The position numbers and the translations under genes are program-made. 64,000 nt of DNA from Streptomyces sedi. GTDB taxonomy: Bacteria; Actinomycetota; Actinomycetes; Streptomycetales; Streptomycetaceae. The notes beneath the pieces were generated by a model. That model saw nothing but the letters and a program-made list of their open reading frames with translations, searched no databases and was not told the origin of the DNA. This document shows, in pieces, positions 6,846 through 15,248 of the stretch; the stretch's first letter is position 1; every line of letters starts with the position of its first letter. Where the stretch lies: positions 62,001 to 126,000 of the forward strand of contig NZ_VDGT01000012.1 of NCBI RefSeq assembly GCF_006335015.1. Reading direction: 5' to 3'.

Positions 6846-9842
6846 CTACGGGGAGCCCGCTTCGCTCCGCTCCTCGGCGCGGGCCCGCGAGGACAGGAAG
6901 TCCGCCGCGAAGTCGCACAGCCTGTCGCGGTCGCCCGTGCCCGTCTTGGACAGCAGGCTCGCCACATGCTTCTCCACGGTGCGCGCCGACAGATGCAGCC
7001 GGGCCGCCAGCGCCTTGTTCCCCAGGCGGTCCACCAGCAGCCGAAAGACGTCGTACTCGCGCGCGGTCAGCCCCATCGCCCGCAGCGGCTCCGGTATGCG
7101 GTCGGTGCCGGCGCGGCGCTGCCGCACCACGACCCCGACGCCCCGCAGCAGCGAACGGCAGGCGCCGGCCACCGCGATCACCCCGGCCCGGTGGAAGTAC
7201 TCCTCGGCCTCGGCCAGCCACAGCCTGGGCTCGCCCCAGCCGTCGGCCAGCGCCGCCTGAGCCACCAGCCGGGTCCCCAGCCACCGCGCCACGGGGAACG
7301 GCTCCGCGTCGGACCACGCCTCACGCAACGCCGCCTCGGCGCGCTCCGCGTGCCCCTCCCTGCCCTCCAGCACGGCGAGCGCCAGCCCGCCGAACTGGCG
7401 GTTCCACCGCAGCCTGCCGGCCTGCCCCGCCGTGACCCGCTCCCACTCCGCGCGACCCGCGCGGCCGTCCAGCACGTCGAGCAGCAGCACCAGGCCGTGC
7501 GGCCCCGTCAGATGGAAGAACTCCTCCTCGTCGGCCCTGACCACCGCCGTCACCGAGGCGGCCAGCCGCGTCGCCCGCGGCCGGTCCTCCTCCAGCAGCG
7601 CGCAGAACAGCTCCCCGAGCCCCCGCGCCAGCGGCGCCTCCATCGACCCCTCGCCGCCGCCGGCCCTGAACTCCGCCAGCGCCGCACGCATCCCCGCCCG
7701 CCGCCCCCGGTGCGCGGCGACCACGGCCCGCACCATCAGCAGATAGCGCGTCACCGAGCGCAGCTTCAGCCGCCGCGTCTCGTCCAACGCGCCGTCGACC
7801 AGCCGCTCGGCGCGCGCGAAGTCCGAACGCAGCGCCGCGTCCAGCGCCAGCAGCGCGCCCGCGTGGTGCGCCAGACCCACACAGCCGGTGCGCAGCGCCT
7901 CGTGCCACGCGTAGGTCAGGGCGTCCGTACCGGCCTCCGCCAGCCAGGCGTTGCCCCCCAGCCCCCACAGCCCGTGCGCGCGCCAGCCGTTCAACTCGTG
8001 GGTGGTGGCGATCCGCAGCGTCTCCCGGAAACACCGGTCGGAGGCGGCCAACGAACGGCCCCGCCCCGCCGCGCCCACCGCGTACCACGCCTGGCAGGCC
8101 AACGCCGGGTCCTCCCGGAGCCACGCGCCGTCGATGGCGCGGCGGGCCAGCCGCGCGCTGTGCGCGATGTGCCCCGGGCGGGTGTCGGAGACCGTCAGAT
8201 ACGCCTCCACCGCGTCGATCCCCGCCGTCTCCGCCCCACCCGCGTCCGGCGGCAGCAGCGCCCTGGCCTCGGCGACCTGCGCCAGGCCCTCCTGCCAACG
8301 GCCCGCCACCTCCGCCGCCCAGGCCAGCCGCACATGCAGCTCCACCCGGCGGGCCGCGTCCGCGCCGGGCGGCGCGGCCAGGTCGGCCCTGCGCAGCCGC
8401 TCGGCGACCTCGACCGCGCGGTCGAACCGCCCGTCGTCGGCCAGCGCCAGCAGCAGCGTCTCCAGCAGCGGCCGGTGTACGCCGGGCCCCACCGGCGCGA
8501 ACGGCGCGTCGCCCAACATCGCCAACGCCTCGTCGACCACGGTGATCGCCGTCCCCGGGCCACTGCCGGCCAACGCCCGGCGCGCCACCTCCAGATAGTG
8601 GCCGGCCGCCGCCCCCGGCTCGCCCGCGTGCCGACGCAACCGCGCCGCCAGCAGGCACCAGGTGCCGGGCAGCCCCGGGTACAGCTCCGCCACCGCCTCG
8701 GCCGCCAGCGCCGACAGCGCGGTCCTGTCCGCCGGGCCGAGCAGCGACAGCAGCGCCTCCTCGGCCAGCGGATGCGCGAACGCGTACCAGTCGTGGCCGT
8801 GCTCCTCGTCCGGCTGGAGCAGCCCCTCGGCCAGCGCCGCACGCACCGCCGTGAGCAGCGTCTCCTCCGGCAGCCCCGCGCACCGCCGCAGCACCGACAG
8901 CGGAAAGGCGCGTCCCAGCACCGCCGCCACCGACAGCGCCCGCACCCCGCCGGGGCCCAGCCGCTCGGCGCGCTCGGCGACCACCCGCACCCACGACACC
9001 GGCACGCCAGGGCGTTCGGTCGGCACCAGCCGCCAGCCGTCGCCGTCGCCGTCGGCGGCCAGCCGCCCGCCCGCGATCATCGAGCGGACCAGCTCCTCGG
9101 CGACGAACGGTATGCCGTGGCTGTCGGCGAAGACCTCGGCCGACACCTCCCGCGGCAGCGAGACCGCCGGAACTCCGAGGCAGCCGGCCGTGAACGCGTG
9201 CACCTCCGCCTCGCCCAGCCGGCCCAGCGGCAGCGAGAGCGCCTCCCCGCGCCGCGCCACCGCCTCCGTCAACTCCCGCGCCGCCGAGGGCGTGGAGCGG
9301 ACCGTCGACAGCAGCGCCACCGGCGCCGCCGCGACGTTCGCCGCCAGGTACTCCATGACCGCCAGGGTCTCCGGGTCCGCGTCCTGAAGGTCGTCCACCA
9401 CCAGCAGACAGCCCCGCCCCCGGCCCCGCGCCGACGCCAGCCGCAGCACCGCCTCGGCCAGCACCACCGGCGAGTCGTCGCAGTCCCCGCCCGTCGACCA
9501 CTCGGGCACCAGCCGTCCCAGCACCGGCAGATAGGGGCCCAACACCTCGGCCGGCGGAGCCTCGCCCGTCCTGGCCAGCGCCAGCAGCGCCTCGGTCAGC
9601 GGACGGAACGGCACGGCGGGACCGACCGTGGTGCACCGGCCGCGCAGCACCGCCATGCCCGCGCCGCACGCCAGCTCCAGCGCCCCGGCGGCCAGCCGGG
9701 TCTTCCCGATGCCAGGCTCCCCGGAGACGAAGACCGTGCCGCCCCGGCCTCCGGCGGCGTCCCGGAGCGTCGCCGCCACGGCGGCCAACTCCGCGTCACG
9801 ACCGACCAGCTCGGCGGCCCTCACCCGTAACTGACTGCTCAT
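6846..9842 (-). CDS. LAL-family LuxR transcriptional regulator
   Basis: A 998-residue protein with the large ATP-binding LuxR (LAL/MalT-like) layout. The N-terminal AAA ATPase has Walker A GEPGIGKT at residues 41-48 and Walker B LLVVDDLQDAD. A long TPR-like helical middle follows, and a C-terminal LuxR helix-turn-helix (MGLTAREYDVFRLLVDRLGN, then LHLSARTVEKHVASLL). LAL proteins are usual pathway-specific activators of secondary metabolism. It is convergent with the lanM pair and may control it; a dyad before lanM is a candidate site. Residue 5 is encoded by TTA (9828-9830), so translation should depend on the bldA tRNA. The start at 9842 gives MSSQLRVRAAELVGRD, the standard N-terminus. Confidence 0.92.
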   Translation of the reverse strand: MSSQLRVRAAELVGRDAELAAVAATLRDAAGGRGGTVFVSGEPGIGKTRLAAGALELACGAGMAVLRGRCTTVGPAVPFRPLTEALLALARTGEAPPAEVLGPYLPVLGRLVPEWSTGGDCDDSPVVLAEAVLRLASARGRGRGCLLVVDDLQDADPETLAVMEYLAANVAAAPVALLSTVRSTPSAARELTEAVARRGEALSLPLGRLGEAEVHAFTAGCLGVPAVSLPREVSAEVFADSHGIPFVAEELVRSMIAGGRLAADGDGDGWRLVPTERPGVPVSWVRVVAERAERLGPGGVRALSVAAVLGRAFPLSVLRRCAGLPEETLLTAVRAALAEGLLQPDEEHGHDWYAFAHPLAEEALLSLLGPADRTALSALAAEAVAELYPGLPGTWCLLAARLRRHAGEPGAAAGHYLEVARRALAGSGPGTAITVVDEALAMLGDAPFAPVGPGVHRPLLETLLLALADDGRFDRAVEVAERLRRADLAAPPGADAARRVELHVRLAWAAEVAGRWQEGLAQVAEARALLPPDAGGAETAGIDAVEAYLTVSDTRPGHIAHSARLARRAIDGAWLREDPALACQAWYAVGAAGRGRSLAASDRCFRETLRIATTHELNGWRAHGLWGLGGNAWLAEAGTDALTYAWHEALRTGCVGLAHHAGALLALDAALRSDFARAERLVDGALDETRRLKLRSVTRYLLMVRAVVAAHRGRRAGMRAALAEFRAGGGEGSMEAPLARGLGELFCALLEEDRPRATRLAASVTAVVRADEEEFFHLTGPHGLVLLLDVLDGRAGRAEWERVTAGQAGRLRWNRQFGGLALAVLEGREGHAERAEAALREAWSDAEPFPVARWLGTRLVAQAALADGWGEPRLWLAEAEEYFHRAGVIAVAGACRSLLRGVGVVVRQRRAGTDRIPEPLRAMGLTAREYDVFRLLVDRLGNKALAARLHLSARTVEKHVASLLSKTGTGDRDRLCDFAADFLSSRARAEERSEAGSP

Positions 9843-9884
9843 ACGCCCCGCGCCGCCCCTCCCTGCCCGCACCCCGCGCCGAAA

Positions 9885-9918
9885 GCCGCCCGGCCCCGGC
9901 ACCCACCGACCGGGCGGC
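9885..9918 (-). terminator. Hairpin after glycerate kinase gene
   Basis: Exact 9-bp arms (9885-9893 and 9910-9918; GCCGCCCGG/CCGGGCGGC) with a 16-base loop, followed on the minus strand by TTTC. It lies about 100 bases past the glycerate kinase stop and just before the LAL start, so a leader hairpin is the alternative reading. Confidence 0.45.
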
Positions 9919-10017
9919 GCCGCGCGCGCCCGGGAAGTGCACCGGTTCGGACCGTAGCAGCCCGCACCGACAGTCGCCGTCCGAACGCCCCCCGTTCGCG
10001 CCCCGACCGGCCCGCGC

Positions 10018-11190
10018 TCAGGAGCGCACGGCGCGCTCCGCCAGCCGACCGCCCAACAGCACCATCCGCAGCGCCCGTTCCGCCGCGTCCGCCAGGAACT
10101 CCCCGCCGCGCGCCAGCGCCTCCGGCAGCCCGACCGGCGCCGGCAGGATGCCGCTCCAGGCGTCGACGCCCACCCGCGCGGCCTCCCGCGCGCCCTCCCC
10201 GATGGTGCCGGCCAGCACCAGCACCGGCACCCCGAACGCCTTCGCCCGGCGCGCCACCTCGCCGGGCACCTTGCCCCGGGAGGACTCCCGGTCCAGCGCC
10301 CCCTCCGCCGTGACCACCAGGTCCGCCGCCGCCAGCCTGGCGTCCAGACCGACGTGGTCCAGCAGCACCTCGAACCGGGGCCGCAACCGCGCCCCCAGCG
10401 CGGCCAGCCCGGCGCCGAGCCCGCCCGACGCCCCGGTGCCCGCCCCCGTCCGCAGGTCGAGGCCGGCCGGCGCCACGTCCCTGGCCAGCACCGAGGCCCA
10501 CCGTTCCAGCGCCGAGGACAGCTCCTCGACCCGCTCGGGGCCCGCCCCCTTCTGCGGCCCGAAGACCCGCGCGACCCCGCGCGGCCCGCACAGCACGTTG
10601 AACGGGTTGCACGCCACCACCAGCTCCGTGCCTGCCAGCCGCGGATCGAGCCCCGTCGGGTCGACGCGCGCCAGCTGGCGCAACGCCGCGCCCCCCGGTG
10701 GCAGTTCACGCCCCCCGGCGTCCAGCAGGCGCGCCCCCAGCGCCTGGAGCGCCCCCGCGCCGCCGTCGGACGTACCCGAGTCGCCGCAGCCGACCAGCAC
10801 CCGGCGCGCCCCAAGGTCCAGCGCGCCGCGCAGCAGCTCGCCCACCCCGCGCGTCGTGGTCAGCCCCGGGTCGCGCAGCCCCGGCGGCACCAGCGAGAGG
10901 CCGGCGACGGACGCCATCTCCACCACCGCCGTCCCGCCCAGCAGCGCCAGTTCGGCACGGAGCGGCTCGCCCGTCGGCCCGCTGGCGTCCACCGGCACCA
11001 GCCGCCCGCCGGCCGCGGACGCCAGCGCCCTGGCCGTGCCCTCGCCGCCGTCCACCAGCGGCACCAGGTCGATCTCGGCGCCCGGCGCCGCCCTGCGCAG
11101 CCCGGCGGCGATCGCCTCGGCGGCGTCGGCCGCCGACAGCGACTCCTTGAACCCGCTGGGGGCGACCACGATCCGGTAGGGAAACACCAT
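10018..11190 (-). CDS. Glycerate kinase (GK type 1)
   Basis: A 390-residue protein phosphorylating D-glycerate with ATP in glyoxylate/serine metabolism. Family features include the start YRIVVAPSGFKESLSA, the loop PLVDGGEGTARAL, the GCGDSGTSDGGAGALQALG glycine-rich stretch and the C-terminal TAEGALDRESSRGKVPGEVA. The ATG at 11190 follows GAGGAG. It starts 26 bases after the stop of an SLC13 permease gene, so the two form an operon for uptake and phosphorylation, plausibly of glycerate or a related organic acid. Confidence 0.92.
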   Translation of the reverse strand: MVFPYRIVVAPSGFKESLSAADAAEAIAAGLRRAAPGAEIDLVPLVDGGEGTARALASAAGGRLVPVDASGPTGEPLRAELALLGGTAVVEMASVAGLSLVPPGLRDPGLTTTRGVGELLRGALDLGARRVLVGCGDSGTSDGGAGALQALGARLLDAGGRELPPGGAALRQLARVDPTGLDPRLAGTELVVACNPFNVLCGPRGVARVFGPQKGAGPERVEELSSALERWASVLARDVAPAGLDLRTGAGTGASGGLGAGLAALGARLRPRFEVLLDHVGLDARLAAADLVVTAEGALDRESSRGKVPGEVARRAKAFGVPVLVLAGTIGEGAREAARVGVDAWSGILPAPVGLPEALARGGEFLADAAERALRMVLLGGRLAERAVRS

Positions 11191-11216
11191 GGGACTCTCC
11201 TCGAAGAACCGCCCGC

Positions 11217-12650
11217 TCACGGGGCGACGCCGAACAACGGCCAGACGGCCAGGGCGAACAGCAGGACCAGCGCGGCCGTCAGCGGTGCCAGCACCGCCGA
11301 GAGCCGCAGCAGGTCGCGCGGGGTGTAGGTCGGGACGTCCGGGACGTCACCGAAGAGCGCCACCGGCTTCGCCGAGGCGGGCAACGTGTGGCAGAAGCCG
11401 GCCGCCGCCGTCGAGGCCAACGCCGCCGACACCGGGCCGACCCCGGCACCGACCGCCCCCGCCACCACCAGCGGCACCAGCACGGCGGAACGCGCGGAAC
11501 GGGACTGGAGCACCAGGTGGGCCGCCGTGCTCAGGACCACGACCCCACCCAGGAAGAGCCACGGCGCGACGGCGCCCTCCGGCAGCCAGCCCAGCAGCCA
11601 CACGGCCGCACCCGAGTGCAGCAGCGCCACCCCCATCCCCATCGTCGCCGCCATGAACAGCAGCAGCGACCAGGGCACCGTCGCCAGCGCCGCCCGCAGC
11701 GTCACGGCCCCGACGCCCGGCGCCGTGACGGCGACCGCGCCGGCCAACGCCACCAGCGCGGGCGACATCCCGTGCAGCGGCTCGGCCGACCAGAGCACCA
11801 CCACCGCGCCCAGCAGCGCCGCGCACCGCCGCTCGACGGGCGTCAGCGGCCCGGTCACCGGCCGTTCCCCGTACCGCTCGATGTCGGCCGGCGCGATCCG
11901 CACCGGCAGCCGCCGGTCCTCCCGGCGGGTGGTCAGCGCCAGCACGACCTCGGCCGCCAGATGGGAGGAGACCACGGCCAACGGCAGCCCCAGCAGCAGC
12001 CACTGGTGGAAGCCGATCCGTTCCCCGGTGGCCTCCCACAGCACCGAGACGGTGATCAGATGGGCGCCGGCACCGATCAGGGTGGCCACCGCGGACAGCA
12101 GGACGACCGTGGGGAAGAGCAGCGCGAGCGCCACCACCACCCGGCGCCTCCCGGCCAACGCCCGCGCCAGCGCCACGAACACCGGCAGCGCCAGCGCCGC
12201 CCGCCCCGAGGTCGCCGGCACCGCGAACGCCGAGACGACCAGCGCGGCCGTCGTCAGATGCGCCAACTGCCGCACCGTGCGGGCGCCCCCCACCAGAAAG
12301 GCGGCCAGCCGCCCGGCGAGACCGCTCTCCGCGACGGCTGCGGCCAGCACGAACGCGCAGATCAGCAGCCAGATCGTCGGGTCGCCCAGGGTGGCGAAGA
12401 ACGCCTCGGCCCCGGTCACCCCGCCCACCGTCAGCAGCAGGCCGGCGCCGAGCGCCACCTGGGTGTCGTCGAGCGGGGTGGCGACCCACGCGCAGGTGGC
12501 CAGCGTGAAGACCGCCAGCGTCAGCCGCGCGTCGGCGCCGAGCCCGGGAAAGTTCATCGGCAGCGCCAACAGCCCGACCAGGCCCAGGGACAGGCCGAGC
12601 AGAAGGGAGCGGCGGACGGAGAACGCGGGGTGAACGGTGAGGGTGGACAC
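11217..12650 (-). CDS. SLC13-family anion permease
   Basis: A membrane protein of about 477 residues with a dozen hydrophobic segments. The pattern is that of the SLC13/DASS divalent anion:sodium symporter group: a first helix pair (LLLGLSLGLVGLLALPM), a re-entrant GDPTIWLLICAFVLAAAVAESGL hairpin and VPATSGRAALALP, with the C-terminal SFCHTLP-type hairpin appearing as GFCHTLPASAKP. The substrate is probably a small organic acid, given the glycerate kinase downstream. GTG at 12650 is chosen because OmpR-like repeats lie just upstream; an ATG at 12710 would add 20 unconserved residues. Confidence 0.8.
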   Translation of the reverse strand: MSTLTVHPAFSVRRSLLLGLSLGLVGLLALPMNFPGLGADARLTLAVFTLATCAWVATPLDDTQVALGAGLLLTVGGVTGAEAFFATLGDPTIWLLICAFVLAAAVAESGLAGRLAAFLVGGARTVRQLAHLTTAALVVSAFAVPATSGRAALALPVFVALARALAGRRRVVVALALLFPTVVLLSAVATLIGAGAHLITVSVLWEATGERIGFHQWLLLGLPLAVVSSHLAAEVVLALTTRREDRRLPVRIAPADIERYGERPVTGPLTPVERRCAALLGAVVVLWSAEPLHGMSPALVALAGAVAVTAPGVGAVTLRAALATVPWSLLLFMAATMGMGVALLHSGAAVWLLGWLPEGAVAPWLFLGGVVVLSTAAHLVLQSRSARSAVLVPLVVAGAVGAGVGPVSAALASTAAAGFCHTLPASAKPVALFGDVPDVPTYTPRDLLRLSAVLAPLTAALVLLFALAVWPLFGVAP

Positions 12651-12670
12651 CGGGCCAGTCTGGGAACGGC

Positions 12671-12698
12671 CGCTGAGGGCTGGGTGAACCCCGGATGA
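12671..12698 (-). promoter_or_regulatory. Three TCA direct repeats at 11-bp spacing
   Basis: Read on the minus strand, TCATCC (12693-12698), TCACCC (12682-12687) and TCAGCG (12671-12676) are spaced exactly 11 bp, one helical turn. This is the geometry of OmpR-family response-regulator sites. They precede the permease gene and lie close to an OmpR-type regulator gene; a mirrored TCATCC lies at 12707. Related repeats occur before the two-component operon. Confidence 0.5.
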
Positions 12699-12778
12699 GA
12701 GGGGCTTCATCCGGCGGCGCGCCGGGACCCCTCACTCCGGCGGCGCCTCAAGGCCGGCGCCTCAAGGCCAGCGGTCCC

Positions 12779-13450
12779 TCAGGGACCCGGCGTCGGCAGC
12801 CGGTACCCCATGCCGCGCAGCGTCTCCACGCAGCCGACACCCAACTTGCGGCGCAGCGCCCGGACATAGACGTCCACGATGTTGGAGCCAGGGTCGAAGT
12901 CGTAGCCCCACACCCGGGAGAGGATCTGCTCCCGCGACAGCACCTGCCCCGGGTGGCGCAGGAAGAGTTCGAGCAGGGTGAACTCCCTGGCCGTCAGGTC
13001 CACCCCCGTGCCGCCGATCCGCGCGCGCCGGGTCCGCAGGTCCAGGCTGAGGTCGCCGCTGCGCAGCACGGTCGCCTCCGGGGCGCCGGCCGCCGTCCGG
13101 ATCCGCAGCCGTACCCTGGCCAGCAGCTCCTCGAAGCGGAACGGCTTGGTCATCCAGTCGTCGGCGCCGCCCTCAAGACCGGCGACGGTGTCCCGCAGCG
13201 AGTCCCGCGCGGTCAGCACGATCACCGGCGTCCCGACGCGGGCCTCCCTCATCTGCCGCAGCACCGAGAACCCGTCCAGGCCCGGCAGCCCTATGTCGAG
13301 CAGCAGCAGGTCGAACCCGCCGCTCAGCGCGTGGTCCAGCGCCGTGTCCCCGTCGGTCGCCACCGTCGTGGTGAACCCGCTGGCCCGCAGCCCCTTCTGG
13401 ACGAAGGAGGCGATGCGCTCCTCGTCCTCGGCGATCAGCACCCGGCTCAT
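12779..13450 (-). CDS. OmpR-family response regulator
   Basis: A 223-residue regulator. The receiver domain has acidic residues in IAEDEE, the phospho-acceptor Asp52 in LLLLDIGLPG, VIVLTARD and the conserved Lys in MTKPF. The C-terminal winged helix shows DLTAREFTLLELFLRHPGQV and SNIVDVYVRALRRKLG, which define the OmpR/PhoB class. The ATG overlaps the histidine kinase stop by four bases, so it is translationally coupled to its partner. Candidate binding sites are the 11-bp TCA repeats before the permease and before the operon's first gene. Confidence 0.95.
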   Translation of the reverse strand: MSRVLIAEDEERIASFVQKGLRASGFTTTVATDGDTALDHALSGGFDLLLLDIGLPGLDGFSVLRQMREARVGTPVIVLTARDSLRDTVAGLEGGADDWMTKPFRFEELLARVRLRIRTAAGAPEATVLRSGDLSLDLRTRRARIGGTGVDLTAREFTLLELFLRHPGQVLSREQILSRVWGYDFDPGSNIVDVYVRALRRKLGVGCVETLRGMGYRLPTPGP

Positions 13451-14973
13451 GAACTCTCCAGTGTCAGCGTGAAGGTGGCGCCCCCGCCGGGCGTCGGGCT
13501 CAGCACGGCCCGCCCGCGGTGGCCCTCGGCGATGGCGCGGACGAGGGACAGCCCGAGGCCCGCCCCGCCGCCCCGACGGTCGGCGCCGCGCCAGAAACGG
13601 TCGAAGACGAACGGCGCCTCGTCGTCGGCGACCCCGTGCCCGGTGTCGGCGACATACAGCTCCACCCGGCCCTCCCGCCACCGCGAGCCGACGCGCACCA
13701 CGTCGCCCGGGCCGGTGTGGCGCACCGCGTTCTGCGCCAGCTGCACCATGGCCTGGGTGACCCGCTGGGGGTCGAGCACCGCCTCCCCCTCGGCGACCTC
13801 GGCCAGCTCCCAGCTCCGCTCGCCCAACGCCCGTGCCTTGACGAAGACATCGGCCGTCAGTTCGGCCAGCTCCACCGGCTCGGGGCGCGTGAAGTCCGGC
13901 TGCTCGGAGGTCGCCAGCGTCAGCAGGTCCTCCACGATGCGGCTCATCCGGTCCAGCTCGTCGCTGACCAGCCGCACCGTCTCGCGCCGCTCGGCCTCGG
14001 CCTCGGGCCCCTCGTCCTGGCTCATCAGCTCCAGATGGCCGCGGACGATGGTGATCGGCGTGCGCAGTTCGTGCCCGGCGTCGTCGACGAACCGGCGCTG
14101 GGTGGCGAAGGCCCGCTCCAGCCGGTCCAGCATCGCGTTGAACGTCTCGGCGAGCGCGGAGACGTCGTCCGAGCCGCGCACCGGGATGCGCCGCGCGAGG
14201 TCCTGCTCGGTCAGTCGCGCGGCGGTGTTGCGCACCAGCCGCACCGGCGCCAGGATGCCGCCGGCGACCCACCAGCCGACGACGCAGGTCATCAGCAGCG
14301 CGATCCCGGAGACCAGGACGAGGGTCCCCACCACGTTCCGCACCGAGTCCTCGGCGCTCGCCGGGTGGTAGGTGACCAGGAACGCGGCCGGCCGGTCGGA
14401 GCCGGCGTGGTCGATGTCCACCTTGGCCCAGCGGACGTCGCCCTGCGGCCTGCGCAGCGTGCCGGAGCGCCCCTCCTCGGCGATGATCCGCTCCACCGAG
14501 GCCGGGTCCTCGTGCAGCGGCAGCCGCGCGCTGATCTCGCGCGGCTGCCGGATCAGGGTGTCGCGCTCCTCGCCCGGGACGAAGCCCAGCAACTCCTCGG
14601 CGGGCTCGGGGAACTGCCGCTCCAGATAGTCGTTGAGGAGCGTCCGGGGATCGGAGAAGGGCTCGCCGGTGCGGACGTCCCGCCCGTGCTCCACGAAGTT
14701 GCCGAACTCGGCGGTCTCCTGGCCGAGTATCTGGTGGACCCGTTCGTTCATGTCGCCCCACAGCACGGAGCGGACGATGACCACGACCGTGACCAGCGAC
14801 ACCGCCATGAGGAACACCAGCCACAGCAGGATGCGGAACCTGGCCCCGATCCGGAGCGGGCGCCGCGCGTTCCTCCCCGGCGCCTCCTCAGTCGTCGTCC
14901 CCGTCGTCCCCGTCGTCGTCCCAGCGGTCGTCGTCGTCCGGGGCGTCCTGCCCCGGCGGTCGTTCGTCGTCAT
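13447..14973 (-). CDS. Sensor histidine kinase
   Basis: About 508 residues from the ATG at 14973. A first membrane helix (ILLWLVFLMAVSLVTVVVIV), an extracytoplasmic sensor of about 150 residues, a second helix (LVLVSGIALLMTCVVGWWVAGG), HAMP, then the dimerisation box DDAGHELRTPITIV with the phospho-acceptor His at residue 301, and an ATPase domain with N (QNAVRH), G1 (VADTGHGV), F and G2 (GGGAGLGLSLV) boxes. The N-terminal 35 residues are Thr/Arg-rich and overlap the Asp-rich end of the secreted protein gene in another frame, because no later start codon is available before the first helix. The extreme N-terminus is therefore uncertain. Confidence 0.92.
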   Translation of the reverse strand: MTTNDRRGRTPRTTTTAGTTTGTTGTTTEEAPGRNARRPLRIGARFRILLWLVFLMAVSLVTVVVIVRSVLWGDMNERVHQILGQETAEFGNFVEHGRDVRTGEPFSDPRTLLNDYLERQFPEPAEELLGFVPGEERDTLIRQPREISARLPLHEDPASVERIIAEEGRSGTLRRPQGDVRWAKVDIDHAGSDRPAAFLVTYHPASAEDSVRNVVGTLVLVSGIALLMTCVVGWWVAGGILAPVRLVRNTAARLTEQDLARRIPVRGSDDVSALAETFNAMLDRLERAFATQRRFVDDAGHELRTPITIVRGHLELMSQDEGPEAEAERRETVRLVSDELDRMSRIVEDLLTLATSEQPDFTRPEPVELAELTADVFVKARALGERSWELAEVAEGEAVLDPQRVTQAMVQLAQNAVRHTGPGDVVRVGSRWREGRVELYVADTGHGVADDEAPFVFDRFWRGADRRGGGAGLGLSLVRAIAEGHRGRAVLSPTPGGGATFTLTLESS

Positions 14974-15199
14974 GGAGGGAGGTCTCGGAGGCTCGGGGAC
15001 GGGGCGCGACATCCTCCCGGGGCGGCTCCGACGGGGGCGTCGACGCCGACGGCGCCGGCTCCGACGGTTCCCGCAGCCGGACGTCGGGGGCGACGTCCGG
15101 CGACGACGTGTCGTCGCCGAGCACGTGGCTCGCCCCCGCGATCGTCACGGGGATCAGGACGACGGCGGCGAGCACCGCCAGCCGGTGGGAGAAGGCCAT
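14888..15199 (-). CDS. Small secreted acidic protein linked to two-component system
   Basis: A 103-residue protein with an N-terminal signal peptide (HRLAVLAAVVLIPVTIAGASH) and a hydrophilic, disordered remainder rich in Pro, Ser and Asp, ending in DDDDRWDDDGDDGDDD. Streptomyces often carry such a small secreted hydrophilic protein gene directly ahead of this type of kinase/regulator pair; an acidic metal- or cation-binding ligand of the sensor is possible but unproven. Its 3' end overlaps the kinase start in a different frame by 86 bases. Confidence 0.75.
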   Translation of the reverse strand: MAFSHRLAVLAAVVLIPVTIAGASHVLGDDTSSPDVAPDVRLREPSEPAPSASTPPSEPPREDVAPRPRASETSLHDDERPPGQDAPDDDDRWDDDGDDGDDD

Positions 15200-15231
15200 G
15201 GCCTCAGCCTGCGGTCGGCGGGGTCACCGTG

Positions 15232-15248
15232 TCATGAGCGGGAGATGA
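15232..15248 (-). promoter_or_regulatory. Paired TCA repeats before two-component operon
   Basis: On the minus strand TCATCT (15243-15248) and TCATGA (15232-15237) are 11 bp apart, 33-49 bases upstream of the small secreted protein start and inside the end of the MFS gene. Same spacing and core as the repeats before the SLC13 gene, so autoregulation is plausible. Confidence 0.4.

Noticed and set aside
4971..9830. Very long plus-strand open frame (1619 codons) across lanM end and LAL regulator
   Set aside because: Arg/Pro-rich translation with no domains; it is an out-of-frame and antisense shadow of lanM and the LAL gene, which have full motifs.
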